64,000 bases of DNA from Psychrobacter immobilis (GTDB lineage: Bacteria > Pseudomonadota > Gammaproteobacteria > Pseudomonadales > Moraxellaceae). Position numbers and translations under genes: made by a program. Positions 26,083-38,806 of the stretch are shown here, piece after piece (within the stretch, counting starts at the first letter, position 1; each line of letters starts with the position of its first letter). The stretch covers positions 1 to 64,000 of the forward strand of contig CAJHAA010000010.1 of assembly GCA_904846265.1 (NCBI GenBank), given 5' to 3'. The notes beneath the pieces were generated by a model. That model did no database searches, had not been told where the DNA came from, and saw only the letters and a list, made by a program, of their open reading frames with translations.

Positions 26083-27918
26083 TTACTCAAGTTTGGTAGA
26101 AAGTTCAACTGGATCGTCATTGCTACCAATAACCACATGCTTGTCTACCAAATAAATAAGTATCAAGACAGGTATCCCAATCAAGAATGTGATTAAGAAA
26201 AAGTTGGCAAATCCAATGTTGTCTGAAATGCCACCTGAATACCCACCCAATACTTTTGGAAACAAGGTCATGAGTGATGAAAATATAGCGTACTGTACAG
26301 CGGTAAACTTAACTGAAGTAAGCGCTGATAAAAATGCAATAAAAACAGCAGTCGCAAAACCTGCTGCCAAATTATCGACAACCACGGCTAGGTACATATA
26401 ATTCATATCACCAGGATGATAGGTCAATAGAATAAATAGAAGATTGGTTGTACTTGATGCTATAGCACCAATCAACATGACATGCATCATCTTCATTTTT
26501 TGAGCAACAAGGCCACCTAAAAATCCACCTGCGATCGTCATAAACAATCCCAGAAATTTGACCGCGTCAGCAATCTGAATTTTAGTAAAACCCATCTTAG
26601 CGTAGAAAACGTTTGATAGATTGCCTGCGACAATATCTGACACACGATAAAAACCTATCAACAATAGCAACAGTATTGCCTGCTTACCATAGCGACGGAA
26701 AAAATCAGCAATAGGCTCTACCCACAATCTTTTTGCCACCTCTTTTCTTGCCAGCCCGACTGATATAAGCGCATATCCCACAACCATAGCCACAGCCACA
26801 CTACCCAATAATCTCACTACTTCTATCAAAAACTTTAGAAAAACACTGTCATCAGGAGCTTGGAATATTTTACCTATAAATACAAAAGCACCTATAAACG
26901 CAAAAACTGACAAGATAAATAAGAATAATATTCTAATATTGTCATCACGAGACTGTACAACTGAGTCAATTTTGTTCACTATTTTGGGTTGATTTAAAAT
27001 AAAAAATATCAGTAAGAAAGGTGCGCATGCCATTACCATCAAGAAATACATATTAATCGCTGGCAAGTACTCAATAGGTATTAACGTTAAAGGCCTACTC
27101 AATACTCTGGTTGCAAAGGTGCTGACGAATACTGGCAATCCATAAATCACACCAGGGATAAGGAGAAAAGCCGCGTATATGGAAAATATTTTTAAATTTC
27201 TTTTTTGTTTATATATTTCTAATGACTGTGCTGCTGGCTCATAAATAGCAAACGTCGTTAATAAACCGACTGACATGACACCCATCATCGTATAGTAAGT
27301 ATTGCGCCATGCTTCATAATTATAAAGCTCTTCAGAAGAGCCAAAATAACTTGCTAAATAAAGTGCGCCTGCGCCTGCGACAATCATGCCAATACGATAA
27401 CCAGCGACATATACTGAAGACAACGTAGGTTGCAATTCAAACCCTGCCAACTCAATACGATAAGAATCAACAACGATATCCTGAGTAGCTGATGAAAAAC
27501 CAAGCAAAACAGCACCAAGCGCCATAACCCAAAGGACGTTTTCAGCAACAGGGTTAACACTAGCCATCGTAAAAATAGCAACCAGTATCATCAGTTGTGA
27601 CATAAACATCCATGCCCGACGCCTACCTAGCCATTTAGTTAAGAAAGGAAGTGGCATTGAATCAATCAACGGCGCCCAAATAAACTTAAACGAATAACCA
27701 AGACCTGCCCAACCAAACATTGTTATCACACCGGTTTCTAAACCCGCTTCACTAAGCCATAATGATAGACTTGAAAAAACCAACAGAATAGGTACACCTG
27801 CTGAAAATCCAAGAAATAACATAATCATCACACGAATATCTGAAAAAGATTTCAATGCATCAGACCATGATTTTTTGACAGCTGATTGATTGGGTGGCAC
27901 AGATTTGACAGCAGACAT
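26083..27918 (-). CDS. ampG: AmpG-family muropeptide permease
   Basis: 611 residues with about 14 membrane segments. FLGFSAGVPILLVFSSLSLWLSEAGLE, then GLGYSFKFIWAPLIDSMPLP and LGRRRAWM are AmpG hallmarks. It imports anhydro-muropeptides from the periplasm for peptidoglycan recycling, and in some bacteria thereby influences AmpC induction. The region around residues 215-370 is an enlarged central loop with extra hydrophobic segments, more than E. coli AmpG (491 residues). GAG at 5 nt before ATG. First gene of the ampG-prmC-moeB series, divergent from katG. Confidence 0.9.
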   Translation of the reverse strand: MSAVKSVPPNQSAVKKSWSDALKSFSDIRVMIMLFLGFSAGVPILLVFSSLSLWLSEAGLETGVITMFGWAGLGYSFKFIWAPLIDSMPLPFLTKWLGRRRAWMFMSQLMILVAIFTMASVNPVAENVLWVMALGAVLLGFSSATQDIVVDSYRIELAGFELQPTLSSVYVAGYRIGMIVAGAGALYLASYFGSSEELYNYEAWRNTYYTMMGVMSVGLLTTFAIYEPAAQSLEIYKQKRNLKIFSIYAAFLLIPGVIYGLPVFVSTFATRVLSRPLTLIPIEYLPAINMYFLMVMACAPFLLIFFILNQPKIVNKIDSVVQSRDDNIRILFLFILSVFAFIGAFVFIGKIFQAPDDSVFLKFLIEVVRLLGSVAVAMVVGYALISVGLARKEVAKRLWVEPIADFFRRYGKQAILLLLLIGFYRVSDIVAGNLSNVFYAKMGFTKIQIADAVKFLGLFMTIAGGFLGGLVAQKMKMMHVMLIGAIASSTTNLLFILLTYHPGDMNYMYLAVVVDNLAAGFATAVFIAFLSALTSVKFTAVQYAIFSSLMTLFPKVLGGYSGGISDNIGFANFFLITFLIGIPVLILIYLVDKHVVIGSNDDPVELSTKLE

Positions 27919-30835
<2,917 letters not shown>

Positions 30836-30877
30836 AGGCAGCCGCAAATCGTATCATTATTGAAGTTGTAAGCTAAG

Positions 30878-30907
30878 ACAGTCATCGGAAGATGGCTGTT
30901 TTTTTAT
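30878..30907 (+). terminator. Rho-independent terminator of katG
   Basis: ACAGTCATC and GATGGCTGT (one G-U) pair around GGAA and run into TTTTTTT. Confidence 0.88.
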
Positions 30908-30975
30908 GTTTGTATCACATCTAATTCAAAGTAAATATTATAATGAATACGCCCTATTTATTAGAGAATTAAATT

Positions 30976-31560
30976 ATGAATATAGCCTTATTTGACTTTG
31001 ACGGCACCATAACGAACACAGACACCTTTACCAAATTTATATTATTCGCAGCAAATAAAAGAAAAATTAATGTAGGTAAAATCATTTTATTACCAACTAT
31101 CGTTAAATATAAGCTAGGTAGATTACACGGTAGCGAGATTCGAAAAAAAGTTTATAACTTCGCTTTTAAAGGGACAAATGAGGGACAGCTTAGAATAAAA
31201 GGTGAAGCATTTTCTGAGCTGATGATACCTAATTATATAAGAGCTAATGCTTTCGAAAAAATAAAATGGCATCAACAAAGAGGAGACATCGTCGTTATCG
31301 TCTCTGCATCTTTGGATTTATATCTCAATCCATGGTGTATAAAATATGGACTAGACTTGATATGTACTAAGGTAGATGTCGTTGATGGTATATTGACGGG
31401 TAACTATCTGAATGATGACTGTAGCGGAATAACGAAAAAGCAGTTGGTTGAACAAAAATATAATCTAAGTAATTTTGACACTATATATGCTTATGGAGAC
31501 ACATTAGAAGATGAAGAGTTGCTGAGTCTAGCAGATGAAAGATTCTATCAGTACTTCTGA
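30976..31560 (+). CDS. HAD-IB family hydrolase (phosphatase)
   Basis: 194 residues. The FDFDGTITN motif I holds the nucleophile Asp7 and Asp9; VSASLDLYLNPW near residue 112 is motif II, and GDTLEDEELLSLAD near 175 is motif III. It belongs to the PSP-like subfamily IB; substrates range from phosphoserine to lipid phosphates and cannot be told here. Strongly AT-rich with many AUA and AGA codons, unlike katG, so probably acquired. Alone between katG and the CysB-like gene; GAGAATTAAATT precedes ATG. Confidence 0.85.
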   Translation: MNIALFDFDGTITNTDTFTKFILFAANKRKINVGKIILLPTIVKYKLGRLHGSEIRKKVYNFAFKGTNEGQLRIKGEAFSELMIPNYIRANAFEKIKWHQQRGDIVVIVSASLDLYLNPWCIKYGLDLICTKVDVVDGILTGNYLNDDCSGITKKQLVEQKYNLSNFDTIYAYGDTLEDEELLSLADERFYQYF

Positions 31561-31681
31561 GTACTCAAAAACAATTTCAATGTATACTTTTAATCATATA
31601 TTCCAAATACGTATAAATAGATAACTATTAAGTATATACAAGAATAAACACTTTGTTTTACACTACCTGCTTACTGCATAT

Positions 31682-31730
31682 TTGTACATTTTCACTTTTG
31701 TATACAGACAGGGTTTGTATATTTATACAA
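31682..31730. promoter_or_regulatory. Phased TTGTAYA repeats and palindrome before the CysB-like gene
   Basis: TTGTACA at 31682, TTGTATA at 31698 and TTGTATA at 31715 are spaced 16 and 17 bp apart. The last forms a perfect palindrome TTGTATA-TT-TATACAA (31715-31730) ending 12 bp before the start codon. This looks like an operator, perhaps for autoregulation by the LysR-type product. Confidence 0.45.
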
Positions 31731-31742
31731 TAGGATTTAGTT

Positions 31743-32672
31743 ATGGCAATCGACGTAGTGGTCAATCAGCGGCATTTACAGATTCAGCTCAAGCAGTTGG
31801 AGACAGTATGGCATACGGTGATTAATGGCTATAACTTAAGTCAGGCAGCGACCGTACTGCACACCAGTCAATCTAGCCTATCAAAACATATTGCGGCACT
31901 TGAAAATCAGCTCAAAACGGAAGTGTTCGTCCGTCAAGGCAAACGCCTAACGGGTCTTACGACCATGGGCACAGCACTAATGCCGCATATCGAATCTATC
32001 TTCGCCGAGATCCGTACGATTGAAAACCTAAGTCTCGATTTTAATAATCCGAATATTGGCACGCTGACGATTGCCACCACTCACACGCAAGCGCGATATG
32101 TATTGCCGCAAGTCGTCAAAGAGTTTAAAGAGCGTTTCCCCAAAGTCAACCTAATACTACAACAAGCAGATCCAGAGACCATCGCGCAGATGGTCATTCG
32201 CGGGCAGGCAGATATTGGCATTGCAACCGAGTCTTTACTTCATAACAATTATTTACGCTGCTATCGCTATTATGACTGGACGCATCGCGTCATTGTGCCA
32301 AGCGATCACGAACTGGCCAATCACGAGTCTGTGGATTTGCCGACCCTCGCCAGCTATCCGATTGTGACCTATCACGGTGGCTTTACGGGGCGCGGTGCGA
32401 TTGACAAAACTTTTGAAGAAGCAGGATTGGAACCAGATATCGTGCTAGCAGCACTCGATGCTGATGTAATTAGTACTTATGTAGGTTTGGGCTTGGGTAT
32501 CGGCATTATCGCAGAGATGGCGTTTGAACCGAGTCACTATCAAAATTTAACCGCGATACCAGTGGATCACTTTGGGCGCTTTACCAGTTGGATGGCGGTA
32601 CGTGATGATGCAGAAATTCGTCAGTATGGTCGAGCATTTATGGAACTGTGTCAAAAACAATTTAGCCAGTAA
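31743..32672 (+). CDS. CysB-like LysR-family transcriptional regulator
   Basis: 309 residues. The N-terminal winged helix includes LSQAATVLHTSQSSLSKHIAALE and FVRQGKRLTGLT. The C-terminal effector domain carries the CysB-type blocks GRGAIDKTFEEAGLEPDIVLAALDADVISTYVGLGLGIGIIAEMA. CysB-type proteins activate sulfate assimilation with acetylserine as inducer and also repress their own genes. A 12-residue extension (MAIDVVVNQRHL) precedes the usual start. No cysteine-synthesis gene is adjacent. AGG precedes the ATG; a terminator hairpin follows. Confidence 0.87.
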   Translation: MAIDVVVNQRHLQIQLKQLETVWHTVINGYNLSQAATVLHTSQSSLSKHIAALENQLKTEVFVRQGKRLTGLTTMGTALMPHIESIFAEIRTIENLSLDFNNPNIGTLTIATTHTQARYVLPQVVKEFKERFPKVNLILQQADPETIAQMVIRGQADIGIATESLLHNNYLRCYRYYDWTHRVIVPSDHELANHESVDLPTLASYPIVTYHGGFTGRGAIDKTFEEAGLEPDIVLAALDADVISTYVGLGLGIGIIAEMAFEPSHYQNLTAIPVDHFGRFTSWMAVRDDAEIRQYGRAFMELCQKQFSQ

Positions 32673-33026
32673 AGAACCATTCATTCATATTTTCACTAAA
32701 CATCAATGGCATCGTTATCAACAGATAATGATGCCATTTTCTATTCTTATTTCTACTCAAAATCGACTGGCGCGCATGTGATTCTTATAACGCTACCCCA
32801 TTATTAAGATTTGTTATCGTCTTAACTTATAACCTTTATATTCAATAGAACCGCCCCATTATATGAACTATTGAGCGACTAGTTACAGCAATATTGAATT
32901 AGCACTAGATTCTTGAGGTGCTAGTTCATCATTGCTGTCGCTAGTCTCTTTTATAACTAGAATCAAATACCAATATAACCATATAACCATGTCGCTGAAA
33001 GGCGGCATCATAAAAACAGGTGATTT
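32673..33026. other. Intergenic region downstream of the CysB-like gene
   Basis: 354 bp. Apart from the terminator at 32705-32748 and a weak GCACT / AGGTGC hairpin near 32897 I see nothing; the promoter of the next gene should be here. Confidence 0.5.
32705..32748 (+). terminator. Terminator of the CysB-like regulator gene
   Basis: AATGGCATC-G-TTATC and GATAA-T-GATGCCATT form a long stem around AACA, followed by the T-rich TTCTATTCTTATTT. Confidence 0.75.
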
Positions 33027-34028
33027 ATGAGTAACGCTATTCCCTTATCCTTTTTAGACCTAGCACCCGTGCCTGAAGGTAAAACCATCGCTGAGGGCAT
33101 TGCCCAAACGGTTGAGACAGCACAGCAAGCAGAAAAAGTTGGTTTAAACCGTTATTGGATGGCAGAGCATCACAATATGCCGGGCATCGCTAGTGCAGCG
33201 ACGTCAGTACTACTAGCGCATATCGGTAGCCAAACCAAGCATATACGTATTGGTGCTGGTGGTGTGATGCTTCCGAACCATGCACCGCTCGTCATCGCTG
33301 AGCAATTCGGCACTTTGCAGGCATTATATGGTGATCGCGTAGATTTAGGGCTGGGTCGTGCGCCGGGTACTGATGGCGCAACCTTTCAGGCACTACGCCG
33401 TCAGATGCAAGATGCTGATCGCTTTCCGCAAGACGTCCAAGAATTGATGTACTTTTTAGGGAACGGTACAGATAATAGCCCAGTACAAGCATTTCCTGGG
33501 GCAAAGTCAAACGTTCCTATCTGGATATTAGGCTCTTCTCTTTTTGGGGCTACGTTAGCGGCGCATTTGGGACTTCCTTATGTGTTTGCCTCACACTTTG
33601 CACCGCAAATGCTTGGGCAAGCGATTACAGCTTATCGTGAACAGTTCAGACCATCAGCCTATTTGGACAAGCCTTATGTCATGCTGGCGGCTAATTTATT
33701 ACTCGCCGATGACGATGCTACTGCACAGTATCATTTTACCTCTGCGCAGCAAAGCTTCGTACGCTTGCGCCGTGGTGAAACAGGTCAAATGCCGAAACCT
33801 ACTCACGATATGGACAGTATCTGGAGCCCTGCTGAAAAAATGATGGTGGATAGCGCATTATCGGTGTCATTCATCGGCTCTGTAGAAACTGTCAAACCGA
33901 GACTGGCGGCATTCCTTGCCCAGTATGAGCCAGACGAGCTGATTGTGACGGCTAACGTTTACGATCAGGCAGCGCGCATGCGTTCACTGGAACTTACACC
34001 TGAGTTAAATTTATTTACTTTACAATGA
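33027..34028 (+). CDS. Luciferase-like (LLM class) flavin-dependent oxidoreductase
   Basis: 333 residues, a single bacterial-luciferase-like TIM-barrel of the MsnO8 type. SFLDLAPVPEGKTIAEGI at the N-terminus, RYWMAEHHNMPGIASAA near residue 47, RIGAGGVMLPNHAPLVIAEQFGTL and LGLGRAPGTDG (phosphate-binding) are characteristic. It would use reduced FMN and oxygen on an unknown substrate. AGGTGATTT precedes ATG. A small membrane peptide frame and a terminator follow. Confidence 0.9.
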   Translation: MSNAIPLSFLDLAPVPEGKTIAEGIAQTVETAQQAEKVGLNRYWMAEHHNMPGIASAATSVLLAHIGSQTKHIRIGAGGVMLPNHAPLVIAEQFGTLQALYGDRVDLGLGRAPGTDGATFQALRRQMQDADRFPQDVQELMYFLGNGTDNSPVQAFPGAKSNVPIWILGSSLFGATLAAHLGLPYVFASHFAPQMLGQAITAYREQFRPSAYLDKPYVMLAANLLLADDDATAQYHFTSAQQSFVRLRRGETGQMPKPTHDMDSIWSPAEKMMVDSALSVSFIGSVETVKPRLAAFLAQYEPDELIVTANVYDQAARMRSLELTPELNLFTLQ

Positions 34029-34076
34029 AATCAGACACTTGCATAATTATTGATAAACCTTAGCTGGATGTTTGAC

Positions 34077-34262
34077 ATGGACGCAACTCCTATTATCGGT
34101 GCCTCACTGCTTATCGGCTCATCAATATTTATGTACATTGTGGCTTTTCTGGCGGTGATGGCTGTCGGTGGTTATTTGACCTACCGCAGCGGCGCGAAGA
34201 CCAACGTAATAAAGACAATTCAAATTAATAACCGCTCTCGAAATATGCTGGGGGCATATTAA
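34077..34262 (+). CDS. Possible small membrane protein
   Basis: 61 residues from ATG 34077 (in-frame ATG at 34068 and TTG at 34050). IIGASLLIGSSIFMYIVAFLAVMAVGGYL would span the membrane once or twice; the tail is basic (YRSGAKTNVIKT). It lies 50 bp after the oxidoreductase gene and is followed directly by a strong terminator, which favours a real gene. No family recognised. Confidence 0.4.
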   Translation: MDATPIIGASLLIGSSIFMYIVAFLAVMAVGGYLTYRSGAKTNVIKTIQINNRSRNMLGAY

Positions 34263-34282
34263 TTTAACGTTTAAAGCAATGT

Positions 34283-34323
34283 AAAAAGCCCTCTTTTCTT
34301 ATTTAGAAAGAGGGCTTTTTTTG
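34283..34323. terminator. Rho-independent terminator
   Basis: AAAAAGCCCTCTTT and AAAGAGGGCTTTTT form a 14-bp stem followed by more T's. A-tract and T-tract flanks allow both directions, but the cyclodeaminase homologue on the other strand points toward it as well. Confidence 0.9.
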
Positions 34324-34377
34324 GCTTGCTACATAATAAAAACATAGCAATCTTACGTACGGTCACTATACATGGCA

Positions 34378-35409
34378 TTACCATTCAATTGATGAGCCAA
34401 GATTTTTTTGTGCGGCTTGTTGTGCGACATATAGAGCGACTGCTGCATCAAAACTGGCTGCACCAACCGATTTAAACAACGTAACACCATGATTAGACTT
34501 AGCGGTTTTTTCTTGTAGCGCCCCTGTGACTAGCGCTTGTAAGTCACCACTGAGGTCGTCCCATGTCCATGCACAATCGACACTATCGTGAGCTTGGATT
34601 AAATCACCCGCTTCATGACGACTGCCAACCAAATCATCGACAACGACCATGCGACTGTTTGCAATGACATCATTGCTTATCTCTTTCATTGAAGGCTGAT
34701 AGGCGCCGACTGCGTTGATGTGTACATCAGATTTAATATGGTTGAGATCAAACAAACCTTCTGTTGCGCGGGTTGCGACATTGATAACATCTGCATCATG
34801 GACAGCATCATTGATATTTTCGCAAACCGTTATAGTAACGTCCCATTGCGGATAATCACGAGTAAATTTCACTTTAAAAATCTCAGCACCTTCCCTGCTT
34901 CTATTCCATAAATATACTGTTTTAATCTCAGGACGTACTGTCATTACCGTATGTAATTGCTCATAAGCCATGCCGCCACAACCGACCACCGCCACACTTT
35001 GACAGTCAGCGCTTGCCATATATTTGGTCGCAATGCCTGACAATGCCGCTGTACGCACTTGGGTAATATAAATACCATCCATAATTGCCAATATTTCACC
35101 AGTATCATTGTTTGACACGGTAATAATCGCCGTTGTGGTTGGTAAATTTCGGCTCGGATTATCAGGACAAATGGTGACCAATTTTACGGCGGTATACTCG
35201 TTCTTACCATCATAAATCGTCGCGGGCATTGATAAATGCGAACCTGAACGATGGGCGTCATCTTCACTAAAAGTTTCAATGACCAAACGTTCAGGCGCTT
35301 TGATCCAATTGGGATGCGCTGCCTGTTGATGTAACAATGCTTCTATCGCCCCAATGGCAGATTGCATATTGAGATGTTCGGTCACGATTGCTTTGTTTAG
35401 TAATTGCAA
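34378..35409 (-). CDS. Ornithine cyclodeaminase / mu-crystallin family protein
   Basis: 343 residues. SVAVVGCGGMAYEQLHTVMTVRP near residue 147 is the Rossmann NAD(P) loop; AVKLVTICPDNPSRNLPTT and TQVRTAALSGIATKYMA are family blocks. Members deaminate ornithine to proline or reduce cyclic imines and imino acids; substrate unassigned. The start is TTG 35409: AGGAG lies 8 nt upstream and no nearer ATG has a ribosome-binding site. About 60 bp downstream of an AEC transporter gene in the same direction, possibly one operon. Confidence 0.85.
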   Translation of the reverse strand: MQLLNKAIVTEHLNMQSAIGAIEALLHQQAAHPNWIKAPERLVIETFSEDDAHRSGSHLSMPATIYDGKNEYTAVKLVTICPDNPSRNLPTTTAIITVSNNDTGEILAIMDGIYITQVRTAALSGIATKYMASADCQSVAVVGCGGMAYEQLHTVMTVRPEIKTVYLWNRSREGAEIFKVKFTRDYPQWDVTITVCENINDAVHDADVINVATRATEGLFDLNHIKSDVHINAVGAYQPSMKEISNDVIANSRMVVVDDLVGSRHEAGDLIQAHDSVDCAWTWDDLSGDLQALVTGALQEKTAKSNHGVTLFKSVGAASFDAAVALYVAQQAAQKNLGSSIEW

Positions 35410-35470
35410 TTTGAGTACTCCTATTTATAGATTTATTATTAGAACATGTTTTATCATGCCAAAACGGCTA

Positions 35471-36430
35471 CTACATTAATCCTAACCCGCGTAATATTGC
35501 CGCACCAATCGCCATTCCAAACATACCTACCACGGTGGTAAAAGCCAAAATATTAGCAGCTAACACATCATTGCCACCCATGGCTTTTGCCATTACATAG
35601 CTGGCGGCGGCTGTTGGTGAGGCTGCCATCAAAAACAACACACCCATATGCACACCTGATAGACCAAATCCCAATCCAATAGCGATGGCAATCAATGGCG
35701 CAACGACAATACGTCCGATACTCGCCTGCATGGACAGCCCTGAAGGGTGTAACATCGACTTCAAATCAATACTGGCACCGGCGCAAATCAATGCTAAAGG
35801 CAATGCCACTGCGGCCAGTAAATCACCAGTCGTATGAATCACACCTGTAATAGGCGGCAGCGGTGACGCCTTATAAGCAAATGCTGCTACCAGTGCGATA
35901 ATCAGTGGGTTGGTAAATAGTTTTTTGAGAATCATGGTACTGCGACTGAGCCAAGTATCATCCACACTTTTGGACACACGGCTGAGAGTGATAACCGCTA
36001 AGATATTAAACAGTATCGTCACCACACCCATATAGACAGCGCCGATGCTTAAGCCACGTTCTCCGTAGGCATTAGCAACCGTTGCCAGTCCAATAATAGC
36101 CATATTACTCCGAAATATCCCTTGTACAAACACCCCTTGATCAGCCGGTTTGCTTACAAAATATTTGGCGTAAATCTCTGCACCTATAAACAAGATGAAT
36201 GTCACCAGAATACCAGCCACTATCAGCGTGATTTGTTTGCTGTAATCGACATCACTATCAACGACGCTAAAAAAAAGCAAACAGGGTAAACAGTAATTAA
36301 AGACAAAGCTCGATGCTTGGTCAATAAAAGTCTGGCTCGCCTCACCGCGTCTCTGCATAAAAAAACCCAACCACATTAAGGCAAGGTTGGGCAAGACAAT
36401 AGTAATAGCAAAGACAATAGCATCAATCAT
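35471..36430 (-). CDS. AEC-family transporter (auxin efflux carrier type)
   Basis: 319 residues with about ten membrane helices in two halves. LPNLALMWLGFFMQRRG, FRSNMAIIGLATVANAYGE and PLALICAGASIDL are typical of the AEC family, which in bacteria moves malate, malonate and other organic acids. The last helices are unusually rich in Ala and Gly (MAASPTAAASYVMAKAMGG, a conserved family motif). Its partner downstream is a cyclodeaminase-type dehydrogenase, hinting at an amino- or keto-acid substrate. Confidence 0.88.
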   Translation of the reverse strand: MIDAIVFAITIVLPNLALMWLGFFMQRRGEASQTFIDQASSFVFNYCLPCLLFFSVVDSDVDYSKQITLIVAGILVTFILFIGAEIYAKYFVSKPADQGVFVQGIFRSNMAIIGLATVANAYGERGLSIGAVYMGVVTILFNILAVITLSRVSKSVDDTWLSRSTMILKKLFTNPLIIALVAAFAYKASPLPPITGVIHTTGDLLAAVALPLALICAGASIDLKSMLHPSGLSMQASIGRIVVAPLIAIAIGLGFGLSGVHMGVLFLMAASPTAAASYVMAKAMGGNDVLAANILAFTTVVGMFGMAIGAAILRGLGLM

Positions 36431-36589
36431 AAATAGGCTCAGTTCGTTGACAAGCCCATCATGATATGGACATCAGCGAGATAAATTAACAAGTAATCAT
36501 TAAGTTTTCTAACCTAGTATAGAGACAAAATAGCAAGTAAGACAAGCGCCTGCTCTATTTTCTTTTAACAGCGGCTGTATTTTTAACAA

Positions 36590-36634
36590 ACAAAAGCCCA
36601 TAACGATATATCACTATAGGCTTTTATTATACTA
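36590..36634 (-). terminator. Terminator of mnmG
   Basis: On the minus strand AAAAGCCTATA pairs imperfectly with TTATGGGCTTTT around a short AT-rich loop, followed by GTTTGTT. Confidence 0.6.
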
Positions 36635-36646
36635 GTTATACTACTA

Positions 36647-38542
36647 TTACGAATCTAGCGCGGCCTTCGCTTTTTTCTGTTTCTTCACTGTCATGGCTAG
36701 CAATTGAACGGCCGCAGGCGTCACACCGCTCACGCGTCCAGCTTGGGCAAGCGTCGCAGGACGTACTTGCGTCAATTTCTGTACAATCTCATTTGATAAG
36801 CCTGATACCACACTATAATCAAAGTCCAGTGGCAGCGCTGTATTTTCTAGGCGCTTCATCTGATCAATGTCTTCTTGCTGACGATCAATATAGCCTGCGT
36901 ACTTCACAGAAATCTCTATCTGCTCACCCACTTGGGCGTCGACTTGCGAATCAGTGATGGCAGCGATATCAGCAAAATGAATCTGCGGACGCTTGAGCAA
37001 ATCAAAAGCAGTCGATTCTTTTGAGAGCACCTCGCCCGTTTGCTCTGTGACTTTTTTGCCCAACGTATTGGCAGGGGTTGCCCACATATCTTTGAGACGT
37101 GAGGTCTCTGTGGCAATGGCTTCCATTTTTTGTTGGTAAGCCTGCCAGCGCACATCATCTACTAGACCAAGCTTACGACCTGTTTCAGTCAAGCGTTGAT
37201 CGGCATTGTCTTCACGTAATAGTAGACGATATTCTGCGCGGCTCGTAAACATACGATATGGCTCAGTCGTACCATGGGTAATCAGGTCATCAACGAGCAC
37301 GCCAAGATAAGCTTCATCGCGGCGCGGTGTCCACACGTCAAAATCGCTGTTATTAGTCGTAACCAATGCCGCATTAGTACCTGCTAGCAAACCCTGTACG
37401 CCAGCTTCTTCGTAGCCAGTTGTACCATTGATTTGTCCAGCGAAGTAAAGACGATCGATAGATTTGGTTTCAAGCGTTGGTTTCAAATTTTGCGGATCGA
37501 AATAATCATACTCAATCGCATAACCGGGACGAGTAATGTGCGCGTTTTCTAAGCCTTTCATACTATGAATAAACTCTAACTGCACATCAAACGGCAAACT
37601 GGTTGAGATACCATTTGGATATAGCTCATGCGTGGTCAAACCTTCTGGCTCGATAAAGATTTGATGACTGTCTTTATCCGCAAAGCGATGAATCTTATCT
37701 TCAATCGATGGACAATAACGCGGCCCTACTCCCTCAATTTTGCCAGAGAACATCGGTGAACGGTCTAAATTTTCACGGATGATTTCATGGGTGCGCGCAT
37801 TGGTGTGCGTGATATAACAATTGACCTGCTCTGGATGCATAGACACATCGCCCATATAACTCATCACTGGTAGCGGCGTGTCGCCCGGCTGTACGGTCAT
37901 CACACTAAAGTCAACGCTACGCGCATCAATACGCGCTGGCGTACCTGTTTTCAAACGCCCGACTGGCAGCTTAAGCTCACGCAAACGATCAGCAAGCTTG
38001 ATAGATGGCTGATCCCCTGCGCGACCACCTTTTGAGCTTTCGAGACCAATATGAATCACACCGCCCAAGAACGTTCCTGAGGTCAGTACCACCGTTTGCG
38101 TATTAAAGATAATACCCGTTGCAGTAACCACTGCCGTCGCACGACCATTTTCGACTAAGATATCATCAGCTGCTTGTTGGAATATATCAAGATTTGGCTG
38201 ATTTTCAAGCGTATGACGAATGGCGGCTTTATATAAAATGCGATCCGCTTGCGCACGCGTGGCACGAACGGCAGCACCTTTACGGCTATTAAGCACACGA
38301 AACTGAATGCCTGAATTATCCGTTGCCAATGCCATTGCACCGCCAAGCGCATCAATCTCACGCACCAAATGCGATTTACCAATCCCGCCAATCGCTGGAT
38401 TACAACTCATTTGCCCAAGCGTCTCAATATTATGTGTCAACAGCAAGGTCTGCGCGCCCATACGTGCGGCTGCCAAAGCAGCTTCTGTGCCAGCATGACC
38501 GCCACCGATCACTACCACGTCATAATTTTTTGGGTATTGCAT
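36647..38542 (-). CDS. mnmG: tRNA uridine-5-carboxymethylaminomethyl modification enzyme MnmG (GidA)
   Basis: 631 residues, normal length. It forms the cmnm5 group at wobble uridine 34 with Mnm[22 protein letters not shown] (residues 9-29) binds [32 protein letters not shown] and [12 protein letters not shown] carry conserved segments including the catalytic Cys, and the C-terminal helical domain (YAGYIDRQQ) binds MnmE and tRNA. GAGG is 5 nt before ATG. The 2-thiolation partner genes are also in this window (tusDCBE, mnmA). Confidence 0.97.
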   Translation of the reverse strand: MQYPKNYDVVVIGGGHAGTEAALAAARMGAQTLLLTHNIETLGQMSCNPAIGGIGKSHLVREIDALGGAMALATDNSGIQFRVLNSRKGAAVRATRAQADRILYKAAIRHTLENQPNLDIFQQAADDILVENGRATAVVTATGIIFNTQTVVLTSGTFLGGVIHIGLESSKGGRAGDQPSIKLADRLRELKLPVGRLKTGTPARIDARSVDFSVMTVQPGDTPLPVMSYMGDVSMHPEQVNCYITHTNARTHEIIRENLDRSPMFSGKIEGVGPRYCPSIEDKIHRFADKDSHQIFIEPEGLTTHELYPNGISTSLPFDVQLEFIHSMKGLENAHITRPGYAIEYDYFDPQNLKPTLETKSIDRLYFAGQINGTTGYEEAGVQGLLAGTNAALVTTNNSDFDVWTPRRDEAYLGVLVDDLITHGTTEPYRMFTSRAEYRLLLREDNADQRLTETGRKLGLVDDVRWQAYQQKMEAIATETSRLKDMWATPANTLGKKVTEQTGEVLSKESTAFDLLKRPQIHFADIAAITDSQVDAQVGEQIEISVKYAGYIDRQQEDIDQMKRLENTALPLDFDYSVVSGLSNEIVQKLTQVRPATLAQAGRVSGVTPAAVQLLAMTVKKQKKAKAALDS

Positions 38543-38806
38543 ATACGCCTCACTTGACTCATAACGCTGCTTTTAGCCAAAAACTATCATTACCAGAATT
38601 TTATGGCTAAATAGCATGGTCATCAGCAAATAAACGTCAGTCGGATTTAAAAAGTTAACGACTTGGAAAAGCCGCTAGATATTGGATTGCTAACCCATCA
38701 TTATAACAATTTTTTGATGCTTAAAAAACGCCGCAGTAGAAACTATTTACATTAAGTGTTAAGCATCATTTTTAAACTTAGTAACTAGTAACTTAATAAT
38801 TAGCGC

